Shown here: positions 9,294 to 17,854 of the stretch, piece after piece | How positions within the stretch are numbered: the first letter of the stretch is position 1 | How the letters are laid out: each line of letters opens with the position of its first letter | Source of the DNA: Streptococcaceae bacterium AF77-01CM03A | GTDB lineage: Bacteria; Bacillota; Bacilli; Lactobacillales; Streptococcaceae | Direction of reading: 5' to 3' | DNA length: 64,000 nucleotides | Assembly (NCBI GenBank): GCA_027665725.1 | Contig: JAQDDS010000001.1 | Coordinates: forward strand, 186,001 to 250,000 | Translations under genes and position numbers: made by a program | Notes under the pieces: model-generated | Database searches by the model: none | Seen by the model: only the letters and a program-made list of their open reading frames with translations | What the model was told of the DNA's origin: nothing

Positions 9294-10610
9294 ATGCTAA
9301 AATTAATCATTTACCAATTTCAGTACTCAAAAAGACAATGGTTAGGAACAATACCATTACTATTTGTATCTAGCCTGATTGTTGGAACATCTTTATTTGG
9401 TATTGCTAGTGCAATAAAGACTGCTAATATTAACGCTTCACAACTTTTTCAAATGCTAATAGTTTTTGGAGGGACTACTCTATTTTTCCTTATTTCAAAT
9501 AATATAAGACTGCTAATAGATATCTTTAAAAAGGATTACCAATTATGGGCTACCCTAGGCGCAAGCAGAACTCAGCTATCTTTATTAGTATCTGGACAGT
9601 TTTATTTAATGGCAGTGATTGTTAGTAGTATTGGTACAATACTTTCATTTATCATGGCAGATAGTTACTACAAATTTTTACAAAATTTATTAGGAAGAGA
9701 TGAGTTACCTGATTTAGTTATTACAGCCAACATTCAATCAATTTTATTGAGTGTTTTTATAGTCCCAACAATTGTCGGGATAGGGGCTTACTTTTATTCA
9801 AGTCGAATACTTAAAATACCATCAATATTAAAACCAAAAAAGAAAAAAAGAAAAGTTACAGTAACTGGTTTTATTAACATCTCTGTTCGTTTAATCCTAT
9901 GGTTACTATGTATAGGTTTGATTGTTTCAGCAGGTTTCAGCAGAAATAAAGAAATAATTTCAACACAGTCAAGCATAATACTATTTTTATTAATTATTCA
10001 CATCCTTATTATTCAATCACTATCTCCATCAATTCAAGTGTTTCTAATAAAATTTTTAATGAGGATATTTCCAACTGAAAATTATGTAATCAATACAGGC
10101 TTTTGGAATCTACTATCCAATCCTAGTTATTTGAAAAGTATACAAACTTCAATGAGCATGGGAGTAACTCTCATTTCTGGGTTTATTCTTTACACCCAAA
10201 ATATGTATTCATTCATGAATACAGCAAACGGTGTACTCGAAGCAAGAGCTTCCTTTATTGCTTATCTGTCTGCTCCAATTATTCTGATTATTACTAGTTC
10301 TATTTCTCTTACAATTTTATCTTCTAATAAAGATATTGAAGACATTAAACAGTTAAAGACACTAGGAGTGTCAAGTTCACAACTTTTTAAAATACGTATA
10401 GGCGAGGCAATAATACATTCGGTGTTAATTTTATTAGTATCAGTAATTTTCAATTTAATTATTTTAATTTTAGTTAGCTTTATTGGCCAACTTCTAGGCC
10501 AAAGTGTAGTAGATATATCAGGTTTCTGGCAACCGAGTCTTATAGTTATTTCTTTGTTAGTTATTTTTTATAGTATTACAAAGGGATTTTATATATTTCG
10601 AGATAGATAA
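9294..10610 (+). CDS. FtsX-like ABC transporter permease
   Basis: 438-aa permease partner of the preceding ATPase (18-nt gap, RBS GAGGAGG). Hydrophobic segments lie near residues 18-40, 53-72, 100-125, 145-170, 200-220, 228-250, 290-310, 320-345, 370-400 and 410-430. Two similar halves each contain a short LxxLGxSxxQL element: LWATLGASRTQLSLL near residue 84 and LKTLGVSSSQLFKI near residue 355. That element is the FtsX/BceB coupling signature. Codon use is very AT-rich compared with neighbours, hinting at transfer. The cargo cannot be deduced. Confidence 0.78.
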   Translation: MLKLIIYQFQYSKRQWLGTIPLLFVSSLIVGTSLFGIASAIKTANINASQLFQMLIVFGGTTLFFLISNNIRLLIDIFKKDYQLWATLGASRTQLSLLVSGQFYLMAVIVSSIGTILSFIMADSYYKFLQNLLGRDELPDLVITANIQSILLSVFIVPTIVGIGAYFYSSRILKIPSILKPKKKKRKVTVTGFINISVRLILWLLCIGLIVSAGFSRNKEIISTQSSIILFLLIIHILIIQSLSPSIQVFLIKFLMRIFPTENYVINTGFWNLLSNPSYLKSIQTSMSMGVTLISGFILYTQNMYSFMNTANGVLEARASFIAYLSAPIILIITSSISLTILSSNKDIEDIKQLKTLGVSSSQLFKIRIGEAIIHSVLILLVSVIFNLIILILVSFIGQLLGQSVVDISGFWQPSLIVISLLVIFYSITKGFYIFRDR

Positions 10611-10677
10611 ATTGGAATAGTTACTGATTCAAAAAGAACACACTTATTGACATTGAAACAAAAGCAATACTAAAACG

Positions 10678-10710
10678 AAAAAGACAAGGATAAAACACCT
10701 TGTCTTTTTT
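10678..10710. terminator. Bidirectional terminator between the exporter and trhA-like gene
   Basis: Perfect 12-bp stem AAAAAGACAAGG / CCTTGTCTTTTT with flanking A and T runs; it serves the convergent genes on both sides and overlaps the 3' end of the minus-strand gene. Confidence 0.88.
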
Positions 10711-11356
10711 ACATGTAATAAACAATAGCAATATATTGGAGAGCAGAGGCTGCTAGAATGAAGAGATGCCAAATCATATGGAAGTATGGTTTCTTTTTAG
10801 CGTAGAATCCAGCGCCAACTGTATAGCAAAGGCCACCTGATACCATGAGGCTCCAAAACATTGGAGTTGTCTGGCTGATGATTGCTGGTAAGATAGCCAA
10901 TACAAGCCATCCCATGATGAGGTAAAGGATGAGACTGAATTTTTCATTGACTTTCTTGGCAAAGATTTTATAAAGAATACCAAAAATAGTTGTCCCCCAT
11001 TGGATAGCAATAATGAGATAACCAAACGAATTATTCATCAGGGTTAAAACCACCGGGGTATAAGAACCTGCGATGGCAACATAAATCATAGAATGGTCAA
11101 TAATTCGTAACACATATTTATGAGTTGAACCATAAGCCATAGAATGATAAATGGTAGATGAAAGAAACATGAGAAAGAGGCTGATGACGAAGATGGAAAC
11201 GCCGATAGACGATAAGAAACCATGTGCCTCATAACTGTAAGTAGATGAAATGGGAAGTAGGATAAGCATGATAAATGCTCCTACAGCATGGGTGACACTG
11301 TTGGCAATTTCTTCTCCAAAACTAAGTCGTTTACTAAGTTTGAAACTAGTATTCAT
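10709..11356 (-). CDS. Hemolysin III / TrhA family (PAQR) membrane protein
   Basis: 215 aa with seven predicted membrane helices. The PAQR-family polar motifs are present: GEEIANSVTHAVGAF near residue 14, STIYHS near residue 67, DHSMIYVAIAGSYTP near 87, and IWHLFILAAS at the end. The H-x3-H type histidines fit the metal site of PAQR proteins. The bacterial TrhA branch is linked to membrane energy and lipid homeostasis; 'hemolysin' is historical. It overlaps the upstream DUF1836 gene by 11 nt on the genome, so the two form an operon. Confidence 0.88.
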   Translation of the reverse strand: MNTSFKLSKRLSFGEEIANSVTHAVGAFIMLILLPISSTYSYEAHGFLSSIGVSIFVISLFLMFLSSTIYHSMAYGSTHKYVLRIIDHSMIYVAIAGSYTPVVLTLMNNSFGYLIIAIQWGTTIFGILYKIFAKKVNEKFSLILYLIMGWLVLAILPAIISQTTPMFWSLMVSGGLCYTVGAGFYAKKKPYFHMIWHLFILAASALQYIAIVYYM

Positions 11357-11801
11357 TTGTTTCCTCCTCTTCGGTTTCTGTATAGACTAGTGCAAGTGTT
11401 TGATGATAGAGTTTGACCGTTTGGCAGCTTGCCTGGATAATGGGATTAGCTGGATCAATATCTTTATTCATATAGTCCACAAAAGCATTGTAAAGTTCTT
11501 CTGAATTAGTGTCTGTGTGTAGGGTATTAAGGGTTTGAGCAATTTCTTGGATAGAAAAAACAGACTTAAGAGTGGTAATAGCAATCAATCGTGCGATTTG
11601 TTTGCGTTGATATTTTTTCTTTTCTGGTTTACTGATATAACCGTGTTTGACATAGTTGTTCACCATGGATGCTGTCAAACCTTTCTCCTTGTCAGGAGAA
11701 GCAGGAGGACAGATTTGATTGACATAGAGCAGAACCTGGTCCAGATAGAGATTGATACTTGGAATTTCTTCCCATTTTGGATAGGAAAAAGTGGTATTCA
11801 T
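11346..11801 (-). CDS. DUF1836 domain protein
   Basis: 151-aa soluble protein. The central stretch GLTASMVNNYVKHGYIS near residue 45 matches the DUF1836 family, which resembles a MerR-like or winged DNA-binding fold (SMVNNYVKxG then KKKYQRKQIARLI). ATG at 11801 is chosen over the in-frame TTG two codons earlier, because AAAGGAG is 6 nt from the ATG and touches the TTG. It overlaps the trhA-like gene and may regulate or accompany it; this is inference. Confidence 0.8.
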   Translation of the reverse strand: MNTTFSYPKWEEIPSINLYLDQVLLYVNQICPPASPDKEKGLTASMVNNYVKHGYISKPEKKKYQRKQIARLIAITTLKSVFSIQEIAQTLNTLHTDTNSEELYNAFVDYMNKDIDPANPIIQASCQTVKLYHQTLALVYTETEEEETNEY

Positions 11802-11875
11802 TTTCAACTCCTTTTTATCTAGTTTTAATAACTAGATTATAAAATATTAGAAATAATAAGTCAAGTTTCAAGTGC

Positions 11876-11904
11876 TTGTAGAAAGAAATAATTTATGCTA
11901 TGAT
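11876..11904 (+). promoter_or_regulatory. Promoter for the GNAT-ogt-spx-like operon
   Basis: -35 TTGTAG (11876-11881), 17-bp spacer, -10 TATGAT (11899-11904); the start codon lies 30 nt downstream. Confidence 0.65.
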
Positions 11905-11932
11905 GAGAGAAAATAGTATGAAAAGAGGATAA

Positions 11933-12436
11933 ATGATGGAGATTCGCTTAGCCTTTCCAAACGAAGTTGATGCAATTATGCAAGTGATTGAGGGAGCCAA
12001 GAAATGTTTGGCAGAAGCTGGTAGCACTCAGTGGCAAAACGGCTACCCAGATGCAGATACCATTATTGAAGATATTATCTCTGGACAGGCTTACGTAGCG
12101 CTGGAAGAAGGAGAACTCTTAGCCTATGCAGCAGTGACTAAAAGCCCGGAAAAAGCTTATGAAGCAATTTATGATGGCAACTGGGATGGGAATGAAGCAG
12201 AATACATAGTATTTCACCGTATTGCTGTTGCTAGTGATGTGCAAGGTCAAGGTGTTGCTCAGACCTTCTTAGAAGGCTTGATTGAAGGCTTCGATTACCT
12301 AGATTTTCGTTCAGATACGCACGCTAAAAACAAAGCCATGCAGCATATCTTTGAAAAACTTGGCTTCAAACAGGTTGGTAAAGTTCCAGTAGACGGGGAA
12401 CGCTTGGCCTATCAAAAATTAAAATCAAATGCCTAA
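11933..12436 (+). CDS. GNAT family N-acetyltransferase
   Basis: 167-aa acyl-CoA transferase of unknown substrate. The beta4/alpha3 acetyl-CoA pyrophosphate loop is RIAVASDVQGQGVAQTFLE near residue 98, and the C-terminal HIFEKLGFKQVGKV is also characteristic. It starts at ATGATG after AGAGGAT; either ATG is possible. It overlaps the next gene by 8 nt, so co-translation is likely. Confidence 0.85.
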   Translation: MMEIRLAFPNEVDAIMQVIEGAKKCLAEAGSTQWQNGYPDADTIIEDIISGQAYVALEEGELLAYAAVTKSPEKAYEAIYDGNWDGNEAEYIVFHRIAVASDVQGQGVAQTFLEGLIEGFDYLDFRSDTHAKNKAMQHIFEKLGFKQVGKVPVDGERLAYQKLKSNA

Positions 12437-12941
12437 GAAGTATGTAAAGATGCTATACAAGTCACCGATTGGTCCCCTATCTCTGGTAGCAGATGACCGC
12501 TATCTGTTTGGGATATGGATTGAAGAAGAGAGCGATTTTGAGAAGGGATTATCTGAAAATGATGTAACTTTTGTTGAAAGTCATCCCATTTTAAATCAAC
12601 TTACTTCCTATTTAGAGACTTATTTTAAGGGGCAAGATCAAGACTTATCTGAGATGCCTTTAGCTCCTGTCGGTAGTGACTTCGAAAAAAGAGTCTGGAA
12701 CTACTTGCGTGGAATTCCTTTTGGCCAGACTGTTACCTATGGACAAATAGCTAAGGACTTGCAAGTGGCTTCTGCCCAAGCAGTCGGAGGAGCAGTAGGT
12801 CGCAATCCCTGGTCTATCCTTGTACCTTGTCACCGTGTGCTAGGTGCTGGAGGACGTCTGACAGGCTATGCTTGGGGACTTGAGAAAAAGGCTTGGCTCT
12901 TGAATCATGAAGGTGCAAGTTATCAAGAAAATAAAAAATAG
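12429..12941 (+). CDS. ogt: Methylated-DNA-protein-cysteine methyltransferase (Ogt)
   Basis: Suicide repair protein that moves alkyl groups from O6-alkylguanine to its own cysteine. The active-site motif PCHRV is present with Cys134. The HTH recognition segment TYGQIAKDLQVASAQAVGGAVGRNP and the N-clasp MYKSPIGPL are visible. 170 aa, the normal size of the Ogt class without an Ada domain. It overlaps the upstream acetyltransferase. Confidence 0.94.
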   Translation: MPKKYVKMLYKSPIGPLSLVADDRYLFGIWIEEESDFEKGLSENDVTFVESHPILNQLTSYLETYFKGQDQDLSEMPLAPVGSDFEKRVWNYLRGIPFGQTVTYGQIAKDLQVASAQAVGGAVGRNPWSILVPCHRVLGAGGRLTGYAWGLEKKAWLLNHEGASYQENKK

Positions 12942-12952
12942 AAAGAGAAAAT

Positions 12953-13309
12953 ATGTTAGAATTTATCGAATATCCAAAATGTACAACTTGTAAAAAAGCT
13001 AAGAAAGAATTAGATCAACTCGGACTAGAATATAAAGACGTTCATATCGTTGAAGAGACTCCGAGTGAAAAGGTCATTTTAAACTGGCTCGAAACTTCGG
13101 GATTTGAATTGAAGCAATTTTTCAACACTAGTGGCATAAAATATCGTGAACTCGGATTGAAAGATAAGGTTGGAACATTGTCAAACAAAGAAGCAGCCAA
13201 ACTTTTAGCTAGTGATGGTATGTTGTTAAAACGTCCGATACTAGTTGAAAATGGTCTTGTAAAACAAATTGGCTACCGTAAAACATACAATAACTTGGAT
13301 CTGAATTAG
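12953..13309 (+). CDS. ArsC/Spx/MgsR family protein
   Basis: 118-aa thioredoxin-fold protein with Cys10-x2-Cys13 in YPKCTTCKKA. The family holds arsenate reductases and the RNA-polymerase regulators Spx and MgsR. The Spx RPI motif appears as KRPILVENG near residue 95. No arsenic genes are nearby, so a regulatory or general disulfide role is as likely as arsenate reduction. RBS AAAGAGAAA upstream; probable third gene of the GNAT-ogt operon. Confidence 0.82.
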   Translation: MLEFIEYPKCTTCKKAKKELDQLGLEYKDVHIVEETPSEKVILNWLETSGFELKQFFNTSGIKYRELGLKDKVGTLSNKEAAKLLASDGMLLKRPILVENGLVKQIGYRKTYNNLDLN

Positions 13310-13465
13310 TTTTTGTCTATCTCCTTGATAGATAAAATATATAACCTCCCACTTTTAAAGTATGATAAACTAGAAGGTAGATGAAATCTGATATGCTCGT
13401 AGCAAATATTTTTAATTAGAGCATAAGTATGATAGAATGAATCATTATCTTGAGAGGATGTTTCT

Positions 13466-14266
13466 ATGAATGTTACAACGATTTTAGCATCTGATTGGTA
13501 TCAAAATTTGATGCAATATATCCCAGATGGCAAACTCTTTAGTTGGCGTTCGGTCTTTGATGGGATTCCAAGAATTGTACAACAATTACCGACAACATTG
13601 ATGTTAACGGTATTTGGTGCCTTTTTTGGTATCATGCTAGCCCTAGTCTTTGCTATCGTGAAAATCAACCGAGTTAGATTTCTTTACCCATTACAAGCCT
13701 TTTTTGTTAGTTTCCTAAAAGGTACTCCAATTCTAGTTCAACTGATGTTGACCTATTACGGGATTCCATTAGCTTTGAAAGCCTTGAATCAACAATGGGG
13801 AACTTCTCTGAACATTAATGCTATTCCAGCAGCAACATTTGCGATTGTGGCTTTTGCTTTTAACGAGGCGGCCTATGCCAGCGAAACTCTTCGTGCGGCA
13901 ATTCTTTCTGTAAATCCAGGTGAGATTGAAGCTGCTCGTAGTCTTGGTATGACACGTGCGCAAGTTTATCGTCGTGTGATTATTCCCAATGCAGCAGTAG
14001 TTGCAACACCAACCTTGATTAACTCTTTGATTGGCTTGACCAAGGGGACTTCCCTAGCCTTCAGTGCAGGTGTTGTAGAAGTCTTTGCTCAAGCTCAGAT
14101 TTTGGGTGGTGCAGACTATCGTTACTTTGAACGTTTTATCTCAGTTGCCCTTGTCTACTGGGTGGTAAATATCGTTATTGAAAATCTTGGCCGTTTCATT
14201 GAAAGAAAAATGGCTATTACAGCACCAGATAATGTTGAGACAGATGTGAAAGGAGAGCTTCGCTAA
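13466..14266 (+). CDS. Polar amino-acid ABC transporter permease
   Basis: HisM/GlnP-type membrane subunit, 266 aa with about five TM helices. The cytoplasmic EAA loop that docks the ATPase reads EIEAARSLGMTRAQVYRRVIIP near residue 152. It overlaps the ATPase gene by 1 nt (TAATG). No substrate-binding lipoprotein is encoded beside it, so a separately encoded binding protein or shared component is expected. The substrate is unknown; cystine or another polar amino acid is plausible from neighbouring redox genes, but that is speculation. Confidence 0.88.
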   Translation: MNVTTILASDWYQNLMQYIPDGKLFSWRSVFDGIPRIVQQLPTTLMLTVFGAFFGIMLALVFAIVKINRVRFLYPLQAFFVSFLKGTPILVQLMLTYYGIPLALKALNQQWGTSLNINAIPAATFAIVAFAFNEAAYASETLRAAILSVNPGEIEAARSLGMTRAQVYRRVIIPNAAVVATPTLINSLIGLTKGTSLAFSAGVVEVFAQAQILGGADYRYFERFISVALVYWVVNIVIENLGRFIERKMAITAPDNVETDVKGELR

Positions 14267-15009
14267 TGATTAAAATTTCAAATTTAAGCAAATCCTTTTC
14301 AGGTCAAACCGTTCTGGATCATCTGAACTTAGATATTCAAAAAGGAGAAGTTGTTGCCTTAATTGGTTCTTCAGGAGCTGGGAAATCAACTTTTCTTCGT
14401 AGCCTAAACTATCTAGAAACTCCTGATAGTGGAAGTATTCAGATTGATGATTTCAAAGTTGATTTTTCTCAAATTACGCAAGAAGAAATTCTGACTCTTC
14501 GTCGTAAATTATCGATGGTTTTCCAACAGTTTAATTTATTTGAGCGTAGAACAGCGCTAGACAATGTTAAAGAAGGCTTGGTTGTCGTTAAAAAACTATC
14601 GGACGAAGAAGCGACTGAAATTGCTAAGGAAGAGCTAGCTAAGGTTGGACTTTCTGATCGTGAACAGCATTATCCGCGCCACTTGTCAGGGGGGCAAAAA
14701 CAACGGGTAGCTATAGCGCGTGCTCTAGCCATGAAACCAGATGTCTTACTCTTGGATGAACCGACTTCAGCACTTGATCCAGAATTGGTTGGTGAGGTAG
14801 AAAGATCGATTGCCAATGCTGCAAAATCAGGTCAAACTATGGTTTTGGTTAGTCACGATATGTCATTTGTTGCTCAAGTTGCGGATAAGGTTTTATTCTT
14901 GGATAAAGGGAAGATTATTGAATCTGGAACACCGGATGAGATTATCAACCATCCTAAAGAAGAACGAACAAAAGAGTTCTTTGCTAGTTACAAACGGACC
15001 TATATCTGA
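14266..15009 (+). CDS. Polar amino-acid ABC transporter ATP-binding protein
   Basis: ATPase partner of the preceding permease, 247 aa. Walker [10 protein letters not shown] is near residue 34, the Q-loop is [12 protein letters not shown], the signature is [15 protein letters not shown], and Walker B is [14 protein letters not shown]; the D-loop and H-loop (LVSHDM) are intact. The start codon overlaps the permease stop. A hairpin follows after about 20 nt. Confidence 0.93.
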   Translation: MIKISNLSKSFSGQTVLDHLNLDIQKGEVVALIGSSGAGKSTFLRSLNYLETPDSGSIQIDDFKVDFSQITQEEILTLRRKLSMVFQQFNLFERRTALDNVKEGLVVVKKLSDEEATEIAKEELAKVGLSDREQHYPRHLSGGQKQRVAIARALAMKPDVLLLDEPTSALDPELVGEVERSIANAAKSGQTMVLVSHDMSFVAQVADKVLFLDKGKIIESGTPDEIINHPKEERTKEFFASYKRTYI

Positions 15010-15030
15010 TATAATAGAAGATAAGAAAAA

Positions 15031-15063
15031 CTCAGTTGGCTAAGCTAACTGGGTTTGCTCTTT
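15031..15063 (+). terminator. Terminator-like hairpin after the amino-acid importer
   Basis: 10-bp stem CTCAGTTGGC / GCTAACTGGG with a TAA loop and two G-U pairs, then a weak T-rich tail (TTTGCTCTTT). Confidence 0.6.
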
Positions 15064-15088
15064 AAAAATAATAGAAATGAGAGAGAGC

Positions 15089-15313
15089 ATGCTAGTTCAG
15101 CTATTTGCTTTGTATTTAGAGAGTTTGGTTTTGACGGTTTTACTAGTCTTGGTTGTCTTAGGGATTTGGATTGGTTTAAGAGCTCTATCAGGTGTGGATA
15201 AAACTGCTAAGGAGCGTCAGGCTCACCTCTATGATATGATTATGATTGGAGTTCTAACAATTCCAGTATTGTCTTTTGCAACCATGAGCATCTTGTTGGT
15301 TCTCAAGGCTTAA
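15089..15313 (+). CDS. DUF4059 family small membrane protein
   Basis: 74-aa protein with two TM helices (about residues 8-30 and 50-72) separated by the charged loop SGVDKTAKERQAHLYD. It resembles the streptococcal DUF4059 family of unknown function. An in-frame ATG lies four codons upstream at 15077, but the ATG at 15089 is preceded by GAGAGAG at suitable spacing. It sits just before trxB with a 65-nt gap, an arrangement I believe is conserved in pneumococci. Confidence 0.75.
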   Translation: MLVQLFALYLESLVLTVLLVLVVLGIWIGLRALSGVDKTAKERQAHLYDMIMIGVLTIPVLSFATMSILLVLKA

Positions 15314-15378
15314 TAGTTGTCAAATAGGATTTTATCCGTTAGAATAAGAATAGTTACAACAAGAAAGAAGGAAATAGA

Positions 15379-16290
15379 ATGTACGATACGATTATTATCG
15401 GTGCAGGTCCTGCTGGGATGACTGCAGCCTTGTATGCAGCTCGCAGCAATCTCAAAGTAGCTTTGATTGAAGGTGGTCTTCCTGGCGGTCAGATGAACAA
15501 TACTTCTGACATTGAAAACTACCCAGGTTACGCCAATATCAGTGGTCCTGAGTTAGCAGAAAAGATGTTTGAACCTCTAGAAAATCTTGGTGTTGAGCAT
15601 CTCTATGGTTTGGTAGAAAATATTGAAGACCATGGTGATGTTAAGAAAGTAATCACAGATGATGAAGAATTTGAAACACGTACAGTTATCGTGGCGACTG
15701 GTTCTAAGCACCGTCTGTTGGGAGTTCCAGGTGAAGAAGAACTCAATAGCCGTGGTGTTTCTTACTGTGCAGTCTGTGATGGAGCCTTTTTCCGTGACCA
15801 AGATTTATTGGTTGTAGGTGGTGGTGACTCAGCAGTTGAGGAGGCAATCTTCTTAACCCAGTTTGCCAAATCTGTAACCATCGTTCACCGTCGTGATGAG
15901 CTTCGTGCTCAAAAGGTTTTGCAAGATCGCGCCTTTGCCAATGAAAAAATCAACTTCATTTGGGATTCTGTTGTCAAAGAAATCAAGGGTGAAAACCGTG
16001 TGGAGTCAGTTGTCATTGAAAATGTTAAAACAAATCAAGTGACTGAACATGCCTTTGGTGGTGTATTTATCTACGTTGGTTTAGATCCAGTTAGTGATTT
16101 TACAAAGGATTTACAAATCCAAGATGAATCAGGTTGGATTGTGACAGATGACCATATGAAAACAAGGGTTGCAGGAGTCTTTGCAGTTGGGGATGTTCGT
16201 CAAAAGGACCTTCGTCAAGTTACAACAGCAGTTGGAGATGGCGCCATTGCAGGTCAAGAAGCCTATAAATATATCACTGAACATAATTAA
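15379..16290 (+). CDS. trxB: Thioredoxin-disulfide reductase TrxB
   Basis: NADPH- and FAD-dependent reductase of thioredoxin. The FAD motif GAGPAGMTAALYA lies at residues 8-20, the redox-active pair Cys130-x2-Cys133 is in YCAVCDGAFF, the NADPH motif is VGGGDSAVEEA, and the C-terminal FAD contact is FAVGDVRQKDLRQV. 303 aa, normal. RBS AAGAAGGAA. It is followed by a bidirectional terminator shared with rlmB. Confidence 0.97.
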   Translation: MYDTIIIGAGPAGMTAALYAARSNLKVALIEGGLPGGQMNNTSDIENYPGYANISGPELAEKMFEPLENLGVEHLYGLVENIEDHGDVKKVITDDEEFETRTVIVATGSKHRLLGVPGEEELNSRGVSYCAVCDGAFFRDQDLLVVGGGDSAVEEAIFLTQFAKSVTIVHRRDELRAQKVLQDRAFANEKINFIWDSVVKEIKGENRVESVVIENVKTNQVTEHAFGGVFIYVGLDPVSDFTKDLQIQDESGWIVTDDHMKTRVAGVFAVGDVRQKDLRQVTTAVGDGAIAGQEAYKYITEHN

Positions 16291-16324
16291 AAAAGTTTCC
16301 AATCAAACGATTGGAAACTTTTTT
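16290..16324. terminator. Bidirectional terminator between trxB and rlmB
   Basis: 15-bp perfect stem (AAAAAGTTTCCAATC / complement) around AAAC, flanked by A and T runs; placed exactly between two convergent genes. Confidence 0.92.
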
Positions 16325-17051
16325 ATAATCGATTTCGAAAGACTTCGTACATAAGAATAGCAGCAGCAACACTGGCATTGAGACTTTGTACGTGACCATT
16401 CATTGGAATAGTAATCATCTCGTCCACTTGCTTCTTGATGTTACTTGAGATACCTTTTCCTTCATTTCCGATAATGAGGGCGACTTTGCCACTTGTGTTC
16501 CATTTATGGCAAGGTGTTCCGTTCATATCAGTTCCAAAAGTCCAGAATCCCTCGTCTTTGAGTTTGTCCAAGGTTTGACTAAGATTAGTGACTCTGGCAA
16601 TAGGAACATGTTCGATGGCACCCGTTGCTGTTTTAGCAACGACAGGAGTAACACCAACAGCTCGATGCTTAGGGATAATGACACCTGAAACATTGGTGGC
16701 ATCGGCTGTTCTTAGGATAGAACCTAGGTTGTGAGGGTCAGTTAGTCCATCGAGGATCAAAAGTAGTGGGTTTTCTTCTTGGCGTGTTTTTGCAAGAATC
16801 TGCTCAAGTTCTGTATAGGCAAATTCAGAAACACGCAAAACAAAACCTTGGTGGACAGCACCTTCAGTCATTTCAGAAAGAGTCTTTTTTGAAGTCCAAG
16901 AGATGGATACTTTCTTTTCTGTAGCTAGCTCCTTAACCTTTTCTACATTTTTTCCACGAAGATCATCTTGGAGATAGAGTTTGTTTCCCGTATTTGCTAA
17001 AAGTGCTTCAGTGACGGCGTGAACGCCATAGACGATATCATTTGTTTTCAT
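16323..17051 (-). CDS. rlmB: 23S rRNA 2'-O-methyltransferase RlmB (SpoU/TrmH family)
   Basis: SPOUT-class methyltransferase, predicted to modify G2251 of 23S rRNA. The substrate-binding N-terminal domain starts MKTNDIVYGVHAV. The SpoU motifs are LDGLTDPHNLGSILRTADA near residue 98, IGNEGKGIS near residue 195 and LNASVAAAILMYE at the end. 242 aa. ATG at 17051 is chosen because the upstream extension is not family-like. It lies 44 nt downstream of def on the same strand. Confidence 0.92.
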   Translation of the reverse strand: MKTNDIVYGVHAVTEALLANTGNKLYLQDDLRGKNVEKVKELATEKKVSISWTSKKTLSEMTEGAVHQGFVLRVSEFAYTELEQILAKTRQEENPLLLILDGLTDPHNLGSILRTADATNVSGVIIPKHRAVGVTPVVAKTATGAIEHVPIARVTNLSQTLDKLKDEGFWTFGTDMNGTPCHKWNTSGKVALIIGNEGKGISSNIKKQVDEMITIPMNGHVQSLNASVAAAILMYEVFRNRL

Positions 17052-17095
17052 GGCTCTATTATAACATAAAACCCCGTCTTGCAACGGGATTTTCT

Positions 17096-17707
17096 TTATT
17101 CAAGAATGAGTAGACCTTCTTTGATTGCAAAAGGATCTTTTTCATTGATACGGTCGTAAAACATAATACCATTCAAGTGGTCGATCTCATGTTGAACAAC
17201 GATTGAGTTGTAGCCTTTTAACTTGATACGATGTTTTTCACCATCCTTATCAAAGTAGTCGACTGTTACTCGGGCATGGCGAATAACATAACCTGGAACA
17301 GCTCGATCAACTGATAGACAACCTTCTCCCTCACCTAGAGCAGCATCTTGGACTGAGTGTGAGACGATTTTAGGATTGTACATAACAGCTTGTAAGTCAT
17401 AGGCTTCCTGAGGTGTTTCACCATCTTCAGTGATATTTGGGACTAAAACAGCGATGATGCGTTTAGAGATATCTAATTGGGGTGCTGCAAGTCCAACTCC
17501 TCCACGTAGCCCTAGCTTTTCAGCCATAACTGGGTCTTGTGAATGTTTCAAAAATTGCATCATTTTCTCACCGAGAATGATATCTTGATTGCTCAATGGG
17601 AAAGTGACTTCCTCGGCAACAGCACGTAGGGTTGGATTGCCCTCGCGGATAATATCATTCATATTGATTAAATGTGAAGCTTTTGTAATACGTTCTATAG
17701 CAGACAT
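17096..17707 (-). CDS. def: Peptide deformylase Def
   Basis: Removes the N-formyl group from nascent proteins; a metalloenzyme. All three family motifs are present: [14 protein letters not shown] (metal Cys) and QHEIDHLNG (two metal His plus catalytic Glu). 203 aa with the longer insertions of the type-2 Gram-positive enzyme. RBS GGAAGGAGAGAG just upstream. Probably transcribed together with rlmB. Confidence 0.97.
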   Translation of the reverse strand: MSAIERITKASHLINMNDIIREGNPTLRAVAEEVTFPLSNQDIILGEKMMQFLKHSQDPVMAEKLGLRGGVGLAAPQLDISKRIIAVLVPNITEDGETPQEAYDLQAVMYNPKIVSHSVQDAALGEGEGCLSVDRAVPGYVIRHARVTVDYFDKDGEKHRIKLKGYNSIVVQHEIDHLNGIMFYDRINEKDPFAIKEGLLILE

Positions 17708-17805
17708 GCTCTCTCCTTCCTTCCATTACATTTACATGATAACACAAAACAGATGAGAAAGAAAGTCACAAAAGTTGTTAATAAAAGGAAATACCCATTT
17801 GTCTG

Positions 17806-17814
17806 TGGTATAAT
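17806..17814 (+). promoter_or_regulatory. Extended -10 promoter for the capA-like gene
   Basis: TGGTATAAT (TGN plus TATAAT) 41 nt before the start codon; no strong -35 at the usual distance, typical of extended -10 promoters in streptococci. Confidence 0.6.
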
Positions 17815-17854
17815 AAAGTAAGGAGACTTGCATCAAAAAGCAAGGAGAAACAAG

